DNA of 64,000 nt from 67-14 sp035502775 (GTDB lineage Bacteria; Actinomycetota; Thermoleophilia; Solirubrobacterales; 70-9): positions 48,618-112,617 of the forward strand of contig DATJUB010000013.1 of NCBI GenBank assembly GCA_035502775.1, written 5' to 3'. A program made the position numbers and the translations under genes. This document shows positions 28,645 to 36,689 of the stretch, one piece after another. Under the pieces are notes generated by a model. That model had not been told where the DNA came from. It was given only the letters and a program-made list of their open reading frames with translations, and made no database searches. Positions within the stretch are counted from its first letter, which is position 1, and the number at the start of each line of letters is the position of its first letter.

Positions 28645-28729
28645 CGCCACATAGGGTACGGGTCGGGGCGCATCTTTCGCTCTGGGAGGGGTTTCAACGG
28701 GAAGCAATGCAGATCCGAAAGGGAGTTTG

Positions 28730-29860
28730 ATGGTCACCAGTCGTCTCAGAGCAGCGTTCGCGGGAACGCTCGCCGTTCTCGTCCTGTCCACGGCCGGCAT
28801 CTCGGCGGCCTCCGCCGCCCCCGTGGCCGAGCTGACCCCGCCGTCGCACGATTTCGGCCAGCAGAACGTAGGCACCGAGTCCACCAGGTTCGATTTCACG
28901 CTCGCCAACACGGGCGATGGGCAGATCACCGTCTCATCGGTCGGAAAGGCCGGTGGCAATCCGGGCCAGTTCAAGATCAAGCCGGCGAGCACCTGTGAGA
29001 CCGCCGTGGTTCTGGACGCGGTGTCTCCCGACTGCCGGATCAGGGTCACCTTCGATCCGGGCTCCCTGGGGACGAAGACCGCGTCGATCGAGGTGGTCAC
29101 CGACCTTTCGCCGACCCCGCTCACCGTTCAGGTGACGGGTACCAGCGTCGCGGTGCCGTCGGTCGGCATCGGCGTCTCCTCCGCCGCGATCCCGTTCGAG
29201 ACGATCGGGGTCGACGAGCTCCCCACGGTGCCGCGCACGCTGGTGATCAGCAGCACCGGGTCCCTGCCCCTGAACATCGCGGACATCACGTCGTCGGGAG
29301 ACACCTCGCAGTTCCGGGCCGACCTCACGGCCTGCGCTCAGCGGACCCTGGGTCAGGACCAGAGCTGCCTGCTGCCGATCACCTTCGATCCCGACAGCGC
29401 CGGACTGAAGCGGGCTCAGCTCTCGATCGCAAGCAACGCGGCCTCGTCGCCGACCGTCGTCTCGCTGGCCGGGACCGCGACCGCTCCCCCGAAGGAGCCC
29501 GCGGCGGCCGAGGTCCGGATCGCCCGGGTCCTGCCACGGGTCACCGGCAGGGCGCTCAGGTTGCCGCTCACCTGTTCGACCGGTGACACCGCCCGGTGTT
29601 CGGGGAACATCACCGTGAGAACGACCGGTGCCCAGCTCGGGAAGAAAGGCAAGGCCGGGAAGAGGCGGTTCGTGGTCGGCAAGGCCGTCTATTCGCAGAC
29701 CGCCGTCCGCGGCACCGCGACGGTCAAGCTGAAGCGGTTCGCGGCCAAGGCCCTTCGCAGGCGAGGCGGGATGAAGCTCTCGATCGCCTACAGCGTCAAG
29801 CAGCCAGGCGGCACGACGGACCGGGTCGTCAACCGGACCGCGAGAATGAAAGGCCGCTAG
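28730..29860 (+). CDS. Secreted choice-of-anchor D (ASH-like) repeat protein
   Basis: A 376-residue exported protein: signal peptide to about residue 32, two ASH/choice-of-anchor D repeats (about 35-130 and 135-245; for example SHDFGQQNVGTESTRFDFTL and ALSSDGDTSQF-like segments around ITSSGDTSQFRADL), then a basic beta-rich C-terminal domain (about 260-376) with many Lys/Arg. Such modules occur in surface and appendage proteins. GGGAG before ATG 28730. It overlaps the TetR gene by 4 bases at its end. Confidence 0.75.
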   Translation: MVTSRLRAAFAGTLAVLVLSTAGISAASAAPVAELTPPSHDFGQQNVGTESTRFDFTLANTGDGQITVSSVGKAGGNPGQFKIKPASTCETAVVLDAVSPDCRIRVTFDPGSLGTKTASIEVVTDLSPTPLTVQVTGTSVAVPSVGIGVSSAAIPFETIGVDELPTVPRTLVISSTGSLPLNIADITSSGDTSQFRADLTACAQRTLGQDQSCLLPITFDPDSAGLKRAQLSIASNAASSPTVVSLAGTATAPPKEPAAAEVRIARVLPRVTGRALRLPLTCSTGDTARCSGNITVRTTGAQLGKKGKAGKRRFVVGKAVYSQTAVRGTATVKLKRFAAKALRRRGGMKLSIAYSVKQPGGTTDRVVNRTARMKGR

Positions 29861-30558
29861 GCCGGCCGGCTCCCGGCGATCTCGACGATCGTCTGGATCT
29901 CGGCGTCGCAGAGTAGTCCGGCGTCGATCTCCATGTCTTCGAACACACCCGCGAGTTCGAGGGTGACTATTCCGTGGAGTCGGGTCCAGGTGAGCAGCGC
30001 AAGCCGCAGCACGAGCGGCGAGTAGGTGTCTGGGACATCTCTCAGCACCCGCCAGTGTTCGAGGGCGTCATCGAGTTCGCCGGTGCCGGAAGTCGTATCC
30101 GGATCCGTGCCGGGCGTGATTCTGCTCAGCAGATCCAGCAGCAGGTCCATGCTGCCCTGGGAGGCGGCTATCGCCGCTTCGAGATCGGCGTGGCTCTCCG
30201 ACCTCACCGCATAGAACATCGAGAACCTGTGCGGATTGGCCAGCGCCCACTCGCGGTAGGCCCGCGCCACGGCGGCCAGCTGCCGGTCCGGTCCCTCGTC
30301 CACATGTGATTCGGACGCTTCCCCCAGGCTTCTCGCGAGTTGGAGATAGCCCCTGGCGATGAGATCTGCGACCAGCTCGTCGCGTGAAGCGAAGTAGCGG
30401 TAGATCGCGGGTCCAGACATGCCCATCGATTTTGCGATCGCGTTCAGCGAGATCGCTTCGACCCCACCCGCCTTCACCTGTTCTTCGGCGTGCTGGCGGA
30501 TCTCGTCGAGCGTTCGATTTCTCGTGATCTCACGGCGGGTGAGGACGGGTTCTTCCAT
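29857..30558 (-). CDS. TetR/AcrR-family repressor
   Basis: A 233-residue regulator with an N-terminal HTH (about 12-60, ISLNAIAKSMGMSGPAIYRY) and a helical ligand-binding domain. It is divergent from an MMPL transporter, with an AT-rich promoter region between them carrying direct repeats, so it most likely represses the transporter and itself. Its own promoter is a good match: TTGTTA (30617-30622), 17-base spacer, TAGAAT (30594-30599). Confidence 0.88.
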   Translation of the reverse strand: MEEPVLTRREITRNRTLDEIRQHAEEQVKAGGVEAISLNAIAKSMGMSGPAIYRYFASRDELVADLIARGYLQLARSLGEASESHVDEGPDRQLAAVARAYREWALANPHRFSMFYAVRSESHADLEAAIAASQGSMDLLLDLLSRITPGTDPDTTSGTGELDDALEHWRVLRDVPDTYSPLVLRLALLTWTRLHGIVTLELAGVFEDMEIDAGLLCDAEIQTIVEIAGSRPA

Positions 30559-30588
30559 ACGGACACTGTAACAGGCACTACGTTTTAC

Positions 30589-30632
30589 GATAGATTCTAA
30601 AAATTGTGATATCTTCTAACAAAACTGATAGG
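30589..30632. promoter_or_regulatory. Divergent promoters and candidate TetR operator
   Basis: AT-rich block. Minus strand: TTGTTA, 17 bases, TAGAAT for tetR. Plus strand: TTGTGA (30604), 17 bases, GATAGG for mmpL (weaker). Direct repeats GATAGATTCTAAAA (30589) and GATATCTTCTAACA (30608) lie 19 bases apart, and TAGATTCTA (30591-30599) is itself a palindrome. Confidence 0.55.
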
Positions 30633-30669
30633 GCAAAGCAGATATGCCCTCAGGTCAAACGGAGGAATC

Positions 30670-32823
30670 ATGGAAACACTGAGAGAAAGCAAAGACGGAA
30701 GGAGCGGAATCGTCGGTCGAGTCGCCGATTTCGCCTTCCGTCACAACCGTCTGGTGGTGCTCGGATGGTTGTCGGCATTCGTGCTGGCCCTGTTCGCGGC
30801 CTTCAGCTTCGGCGGCACCTATGTCGCCGACTACAACACGCCGGGGTCGGGTTCCGAAGCCGCCGCCCAGAAACTGGACGCGGGTTTCGGCGGCCTGTCC
30901 GGCGATCAGATCGATCTGGTCTGGAAATCGGATGCCGGCGCCGACTCGCCCGGAGTGACCGAGAAGGTCGATCACCTTCTCCGGGAGATCGACGGCATCG
31001 AAGGGGTCGTTCCGGGTACGGAGGCCGAGACCGCCGAGATATCCGACGATGGATCCACCGGTGTGCTCCGGGTGCCGCTCGATCGTGCCTCCAGCTCCGT
31101 GCCGGCGGCCAGTGGTGAGGAGATCGCGACACTCATGGAGGAGGGTGTCGGCCCCGGTGTGACCGTGGCCGCCAACGCGAACATCGCCGGCCTGAAGGCC
31201 GAGCCGGGCATGAGCTCGGAGATGATCGGCATCTTGGTCGCGGCGCTTGTACTCGCCCTGACCCTCGGTACGGTCATCTCGGCCGGACTGCCCTTGGCCA
31301 CCGCGCTGTTCGGCGTCGGAATCGCGGCGATGCTCGGCGGGATTCTCGCGGCGGTCCTCGACACACCGGACTGGGCGCTGCAGGTCTCGCTGATGATCGG
31401 TATCGGCGTCGGCATCGACTACGCGCTTCTGATCATCACCAGATACAAGACGGCACTCGACGAGGGCGACGACTTCCGTGCCGCCAACCTGGTGGCGATG
31501 ACCACCGCGGGCAGCTCGGTGCTGACCGCCGGCGCCACGGTCGTGATCTCGCTGATGGGTCTTTTCCTGATGAGGCTTCCCTACCTCTACGGTGTGGCCC
31601 TTTCGTCCAGCCTTGCGGTGCTCGCCGTGATGCTGGCCTCGGTGACGCTGCTCCCGGCTCTGCTCGGAATGGCGGGTCCGAAGATCAACCGTCTGCGTAT
31701 CGGGCGGAAGACGAAGGGGATGACCGATCCCGGCCGATCGGCGACCGCGAGATGGGCCAGGCTCGTCGGGGCCCATCCGATCGTCAGTGGAACGATCGGT
31801 CTCGTCCTGATCGTGATCCTGGCCCTTCCGGTCGGCGGCATGCGGTTCGGGTTTCCCGACTCGGGCAATGACTCGGCCGACTCGACCACCAAGCAGGCAT
31901 ATGACATGGTCGCCGACGGTTTCGGTCCGGGAGCCAATGGTCCGTTGATCGCGGTGGCGGGCATCGATGGCGCGAGCGACAGTGAGGTGGTTGACGGTCT
32001 CGCCGGCCGGATCGCCGAAGTCGACGGAGTGACCTCGGTCAGCCCGCCGATCGTCAACCCGGCCGGTGACACCACGATGATCACGATCACGCCGGACAGC
32101 GCCCCCGGCTCCGAAAGGACCAAGGACCTCGTCGACCGGCTTCGAGACGGAGTCCTCGCGGGCTCTCCGCTCGACATCGACCTGGGTGGGCAGACGGCGT
32201 CCAGCGTCGATCAGGGAACCGTCACCGCGGAGCGCCTGCCGCTCTTCATAGGGGCGGTCGTCGCGCTCTCGTTCCTGCTGCTGCTCGGTTCGTTCCGTGC
32301 GCCGATCGTCGCTCTGAAGGCGGGAGTGATGACCGTGCTTTCGATCGCCGCGTCGTACGGTGTGGTCGCCCTCGTAGCCCAGGGAGGCTGGGCCGGGCAG
32401 CTGATCGGAATCGACACGCAACTGCCGGTGCCGCCGTTCATCCCGGTGATGATGTTCGCCGTGCTGTTCGGACTCTCGATGGATTACGAGGTCTTCCTGA
32501 TCTCACGCATACGTGAGGAACGGGATCGTCTCGGGGATTCACGGGCCGGAGTCGTCCAGGGTCTCGCTCTCACCTCCAAGGTGATCATGGCGGCCGCGGC
32601 GATCATGATCGCCGTCTTCGGCGCGTTCGCATTGAGTCCCGATGTCATGTTGAAGCTGATCGGAGTCGGACTCGCCGCGGCGATCCTGATCGACGCCGTG
32701 ATCGTGAGGCTGATCCTCGTGCCCGCGGTCATGGCCCTCCTCGGTGATCGCGCCTGGTGGACTCCCGGGTCGAAGCACCGGGAGCCGTCTGTCGATTCCA
32801 ACCGCAAGGTTTCGGCAATCTGA
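30670..32823 (+). CDS. MMPL/RND-family transporter
   Basis: A 717-residue membrane protein with 12 expected TMs in two MMPL halves: one TM, an extracytoplasmic loop, five TMs, then the same pattern repeated. Conserved stretches are LMIGIGVGIDYALLIITRYK (first half) and FGLSMDYEVFLISRIREE (second half), the usual proton-relay-containing segments. MMPL proteins export lipids or hydrophobic toxins using the proton gradient. A strong GGAGG site precedes ATG 30670. It is controlled by the adjacent TetR protein by position; the substrate is unknown. Confidence 0.9.
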   Translation: METLRESKDGRSGIVGRVADFAFRHNRLVVLGWLSAFVLALFAAFSFGGTYVADYNTPGSGSEAAAQKLDAGFGGLSGDQIDLVWKSDAGADSPGVTEKVDHLLREIDGIEGVVPGTEAETAEISDDGSTGVLRVPLDRASSSVPAASGEEIATLMEEGVGPGVTVAANANIAGLKAEPGMSSEMIGILVAALVLALTLGTVISAGLPLATALFGVGIAAMLGGILAAVLDTPDWALQVSLMIGIGVGIDYALLIITRYKTALDEGDDFRAANLVAMTTAGSSVLTAGATVVISLMGLFLMRLPYLYGVALSSSLAVLAVMLASVTLLPALLGMAGPKINRLRIGRKTKGMTDPGRSATARWARLVGAHPIVSGTIGLVLIVILALPVGGMRFGFPDSGNDSADSTTKQAYDMVADGFGPGANGPLIAVAGIDGASDSEVVDGLAGRIAEVDGVTSVSPPIVNPAGDTTMITITPDSAPGSERTKDLVDRLRDGVLAGSPLDIDLGGQTASSVDQGTVTAERLPLFIGAVVALSFLLLLGSFRAPIVALKAGVMTVLSIAASYGVVALVAQGGWAGQLIGIDTQLPVPPFIPVMMFAVLFGLSMDYEVFLISRIREERDRLGDSRAGVVQGLALTSKVIMAAAAIMIAVFGAFALSPDVMLKLIGVGLAAAILIDAVIVRLILVPAVMALLGDRAWWTPGSKHREPSVDSNRKVSAI

Positions 32824-32868
32824 TGATGTGAACATGCCGTCGCGTTGAACTCCGCCCCACCCCAACAT

Positions 32869-32938
32869 CCCTGTCCGAGCCGGTCTTCTGATCCTGGTGC
32901 CGATATCCCTGTCGGCGCTTTTGGCCGGCCGGACAGGG
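32869..32938 (+). terminator. Hairpin after the MMPL gene
   Basis: CCCTGTCCG-A-GCCGG pairs with CCGGC-CGGACAGGG, enclosing a smaller hairpin around GCCGATATCCCTGTCGGC. Outer arms CTCCGCC (32850-32856) and GGCGGAG (32941-32947) can extend the stem. Confidence 0.5.
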
Positions 32939-32993
32939 GCGGCGGAGCTCTCCTTCCCGGTCGGGTCTCGACCATGGAATAACCTCTCCGGCG

Positions 32994-33776
32994 ATGGAGG
33001 AGGCTCAGACCCGAACCGAACGTTGGGAGCCTGACTATCGGGAACTGGTGGAACAGGCGGGCGACGCGATCTACACCCTGGATCTCGAGGGCCGGCTCAC
33101 CTATGGCAACGAGGCCGGACTGCGCTATCTCGGCTACGACCCGAGCGAGTACGACGAACTGCTCGGCAAGCATTTCCTCGACCTGCTGACGCCGGCCTCG
33201 CAGCAGGTGGCGCTCGAGCACTTCCGTCGCGGACTGACCGGCGAGACCATCTCACCGTTCTTCGAGGTCCAGGCCTACCACCGTGACGGCCACCTGCTCG
33301 ATTTCGAGATCCGGGCCAGCGACCTCCGACGGGACGGTGAGCTGATCGGCCGCCAGGGATTCGTGCGGAGCATCAGTGACATCAAGCAGCTCCAGGCGAA
33401 GGTGGTCGAAACCTCCCAGAGGCTCGCCCTGATGGAAGAGCGCGAGCGGATCGCGGCCGGCCTCTACAACCGGGTGGCCGACCTGGCGGCGACCTCGGAC
33501 ACGGCGGACGAGATCCGGGCGCTCGAGGCGGCCCTGACCTCGGTCACCGCCGAGCGCTTCGGGCTGAACGGCGGCGACATCGAGGTGCTCGAACTCCTGG
33601 CCAAGGGCCGGACCAACCGGGAGATCGCCGAGGCCGTGCATCTCAGCCCCCACACGGTCAAGGACCGGGTCGGGCGCATCCTGAAGGCATTGGGGGTCAC
33701 CGGTCGGGCCGAGGCGGTCGCGGTCGCGATTCAGAAAGGGCTGGTTGGGGGTCGAATACCCCCGACCGGGGCTTGA
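32994..33776 (+). CDS. PAS-LuxR regulator with degenerate histidine-kinase-like linker
   Basis: A 260-residue protein: PAS domain (about 16-130, DAIYTLDLEGRLTYGNEAGL), a helical linker (about 132-185) and a LuxR-type HTH (about 193-250, LLAKGRTNREIAEAVHLSPH). The linker contains ERERIAAGLYN (149-159), which looks like the H-box of HisKA_3 kinases (ERxRIARELHD) with the phospho-accepting His replaced by Tyr. It probably acts as a one-component sensor-regulator that dimerises through this helix. TAACCT lies 8 bases before ATG. Confidence 0.85.
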   Translation: MEEAQTRTERWEPDYRELVEQAGDAIYTLDLEGRLTYGNEAGLRYLGYDPSEYDELLGKHFLDLLTPASQQVALEHFRRGLTGETISPFFEVQAYHRDGHLLDFEIRASDLRRDGELIGRQGFVRSISDIKQLQAKVVETSQRLALMEERERIAAGLYNRVADLAATSDTADEIRALEAALTSVTAERFGLNGGDIEVLELLAKGRTNREIAEAVHLSPHTVKDRVGRILKALGVTGRAEAVAVAIQKGLVGGRIPPTGA

Positions 33777-33851
33777 ACTCTCTCCCGGCAGCCGCGAAGG
33801 TTCGCGCAGCGAGAAACAGCCCCGGTGGGGCCTGAACGAGAGGTGGGGACT

Positions 33852-35450
33852 TTGTTTCAAACGAGAGCGGCCCTGGGGCTGCCGATCGCCCTGGCGATGA
33901 CCGTATTTTTCTTCGTCGCCTGTTTCGGCACGGGCGTCTCGACGGCGTCACCGTCACCGTCTCCGGACTCGGCCTCGATCGCCAAGAAGAAACAGGGCGG
34001 CAAGGCGAAGGCGCCGGTCAAGCGCCGGGCGGTGATTCCCTCGACGGGCCGCATCTTCGGCTGGATCAAGGACCTGACCTCGCTCGGCTACCGGCGCACC
34101 GGCACCCCCGGCGGCAGGCGGGCCGCGGTCTACGTGAGGGACAGGTTCAAGCGGTTCGGACTGAAGGACGTCAGTTTCCAGACGGCCCGTTCATACAGCT
34201 GGAAGGCGAGGAACTCGTCGCTGTCGATCGGCGGCGTCAAGCAGCCCTCGTTCCCGATCGCCCACTCGGTGACCGGCGGCACGAGGGTCGGTGACTTCGG
34301 GACCGGGAAGAACGGGCTGACCGCCGGAATCGTCGATGTCGGGGACGGCACCACGGCCGATTTCGCCGGCAAGGACATCGCCGGAAAGGTGGTGCTCTTC
34401 GATCTGCGTTTCCTCAACCTGCCGATCCCGCTCTTCCGGATGCTGAGCGACTACTACTACGACCCACGGGCCACGATCTCCGACAGTGACGCCCTGCCGC
34501 AGCCGTACATCACCAATTTCGTCGACGTGGCCCAGCGGGCCATGGATGGCGGTGCCGCCGGCGTGGTCGGCGTTCTGGCCGACTATTTCGATTCGGACAA
34601 GTACTACAACGAGAACTACCGGCGGCTCGACATGGACATCCCCGGAGTCTGGGTCACCAGGAACGTCGGGGCGTCGATCCGCGCCCGGCTCGCCGAGAAT
34701 CCGACGGCCGCCGCCAACCTCAGGCTGAACGTCAGCCGCGGCCCGGTCCAGGCCCGCAACGTCGTCGGTTTCCTGCCCGGCAGGAGCAAGGAGACCATCC
34801 TGATCTCGTCACATCACGACGCGGTGTTCGACGGGGCGGTCGAGGATGCGAGCGGCACCGCCGAGGTCCTGGCCCTGGCCAAGTACTTCGCGACACTGCC
34901 CAAACGCAAGCGCCAGAAGTCCCTGATGTTCGCGACCATGGATTCCCACTTCACCGGGTACCAGGCGCACATGGCGTTCACCGACAAGTACATCCTCGGG
35001 GTCCCGCCCGCGAAACGCCCGGTGGCGAACGTGGCGATCGAACACATCGGCCGCCAGGGTCTCGTGGAAAACGGCAAGCTGAAGATGACCGCTGAGTCCG
35101 AGGTCCAGGGTGTGCTCCACAACGTCGGTCCGAAGCCGCTCGAGGCGATCAAGCAGGCGATCGAGCGCAACCGGGTGGACCGCACGGTGGTGCTGCCCGC
35201 CGGTGTCTTCGGCGGGGACGGAATCCCCACCGACGCCTCGTTCTCCTATGCGGCCGGCGTTCCGGTGATCAGCCTGATCAGCGGACCGATCTACCTGTAC
35301 GACAAGCAGGACACGATCGACAAGATCCACAAGCCTCACCTGCGTCCGGTCGCGAAGGCGTTCGCCGAGATCACCGAGGATCTCGGCCCACTGACCCGTG
35401 AGGAGATCGTGGGATCGCCGCCGGGTCCGACGCCGGCGATGGGCCGCTGA
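33852..35450 (+). CDS. Secreted M28-family peptidase-like protein with altered active site
   Basis: A 532-residue exported protein (start TTG 33852 after GAGAGGTGGGG; GTG 33825 would add 9 residues). It has a signal segment, then the M28 zinc-peptidase fold with a PA-like insert (about 100-230). HHDAVFDG and EDASGTAEV supply His and Asp ligands. The usual Glu-Glu pair of M28 (catalytic base plus ligand) is replaced by Ser-His in MDSHFTGYQ, the later Asp by Glu in IEHIGRQG, and the final His of the HTxxDT-like segment by Tyr in YLYDKQDTIDK. It may be inactive or use altered chemistry. It is coupled (TGATG) to the lipase gene. Confidence 0.72.
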   Translation: MFQTRAALGLPIALAMTVFFFVACFGTGVSTASPSPSPDSASIAKKKQGGKAKAPVKRRAVIPSTGRIFGWIKDLTSLGYRRTGTPGGRRAAVYVRDRFKRFGLKDVSFQTARSYSWKARNSSLSIGGVKQPSFPIAHSVTGGTRVGDFGTGKNGLTAGIVDVGDGTTADFAGKDIAGKVVLFDLRFLNLPIPLFRMLSDYYYDPRATISDSDALPQPYITNFVDVAQRAMDGGAAGVVGVLADYFDSDKYYNENYRRLDMDIPGVWVTRNVGASIRARLAENPTAAANLRLNVSRGPVQARNVVGFLPGRSKETILISSHHDAVFDGAVEDASGTAEVLALAKYFATLPKRKRQKSLMFATMDSHFTGYQAHMAFTDKYILGVPPAKRPVANVAIEHIGRQGLVENGKLKMTAESEVQGVLHNVGPKPLEAIKQAIERNRVDRTVVLPAGVFGGDGIPTDASFSYAAGVPVISLISGPIYLYDKQDTIDKIHKPHLRPVAKAFAEITEDLGPLTREEIVGSPPGPTPAMGR

Positions 35451-36688
35451 TGTCCTCCCCGGCCATCAGGGCGGTGCTGTCGGCGGCGATCGGACTGGCG
35501 CTTTTCGCCGCTCCGGCCTCCGCCGCCCAGAAGGAGCGGGCCCCGCGCGCTCCTTCCGGGTCCGCCTTCTACTCGCCCCCGAAGAAGCTGGTCAAGGGGC
35601 GGGCCGGAACGGTGGTGTGGTCGCGGGCGTCGCGCGGCCTGAGCCGACTTTCGGCGGCGAGAGTCAATCGCACGATCGTCTACCGGTCGCGTTCGATCTC
35701 GGGAAAGCCGTCGGTTGTGTCGGGCACGATCGCGATACCGAAGGGACGGGCACCCAGGGGCGGCTGGCCGGTCGTCTCCTGGGGGCATGTGACCACGGGA
35801 TCGGCCGACACCTGCGCGCCGAGCGCCGTCACCGCGGGCAATCCCGAGCTGGAACGGCTCACCCGTGGTGACGAGATCGCGAATCTTCTGCTGGAACGCG
35901 GGATCGCTGTCGCCCGATCGGACTTCGAGGGGATCGGCACACCCGGTCCGCATCCGTACCTGATCGGAAAGTCGCTGGGACGCTCGATGATCGACATCGT
36001 CCGCGCCGGGCGCTCGATGAAGCTGAAGATCGGCCGCCGCTGGATTCCGGCCGGTCACTCGGAGGGCGGGCAGGGCGCGCTGTTCGCGGCCTCGATGGCC
36101 GCTGCCCGCGCACCGGAATTGAAGCTGAGGGGAGCCTCGGCCTTCGCTCCGGCCAGCCACATCAAGGACATTCTCGAGCTGGCCCGGCTGGTCACCGTCG
36201 CCAACCCGGCCACCGCAGATTTCTCGGCACTCGGCGCGCTCATCCTCGAGGGTGCCGCGATCAGCGAGCCGTCACTGTGGAGCGTCTATCGCGAGGGCGG
36301 AGGGCTCAGCTCCGAGGCTCTCGCGATGCTGCCGCAGACCCAGAGCAAGTGCCTGGTGGAGCTGGCCCGTCCGGACTCGTTCGGCGGCCTCGCACCGGCG
36401 AGCATCGAAGGGCCGGGAGCGGACACTCTGCTGCCGGCGCTGTTCAAGGTCCTCGACCGAAACGATCCTCGGGTTCTGAAGCTGCCCGGTGTGCCGGTCC
36501 GCCTGGACCAGGGCCTGAAGGACTTCGTGGTCATGAAATGGCATACCGACGAGGTCGCCGCGAGCCTCTCCGGGACCGGAGCGAAGGTCGAGTATGTGAC
36601 CTGGCCCGACGCCGATCACACGACGATCACCGATCCGGCGCAGGCGGCCGGGCCGGCAGCCGATTGGCTGGCGGCCCGGCTCCGCTAG
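35450..36688 (+). CDS. Secreted lipase-like alpha/beta hydrolase (LIP family)
   Basis: A 412-residue protein with a signal peptide (cleavage near ASAAQ). The nucleophile elbow is GHSEGG (Ser204). Later DAD followed by H in WPDADHTTI probably supplies acid and His. The length and pattern fit secretory lipases (PF03583 type). It should hydrolyse ester bonds outside the cell. Start ATG overlaps the stop of the M28-like gene, so they form an exported-hydrolase pair. Confidence 0.83.
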   Translation: MSSPAIRAVLSAAIGLALFAAPASAAQKERAPRAPSGSAFYSPPKKLVKGRAGTVVWSRASRGLSRLSAARVNRTIVYRSRSISGKPSVVSGTIAIPKGRAPRGGWPVVSWGHVTTGSADTCAPSAVTAGNPELERLTRGDEIANLLLERGIAVARSDFEGIGTPGPHPYLIGKSLGRSMIDIVRAGRSMKLKIGRRWIPAGHSEGGQGALFAASMAAARAPELKLRGASAFAPASHIKDILELARLVTVANPATADFSALGALILEGAAISEPSLWSVYREGGGLSSEALAMLPQTQSKCLVELARPDSFGGLAPASIEGPGADTLLPALFKVLDRNDPRVLKLPGVPVRLDQGLKDFVVMKWHTDEVAASLSGTGAKVEYVTWPDADHTTITDPAQAAGPAADWLAARLR

Positions 36689-36689
36689 C

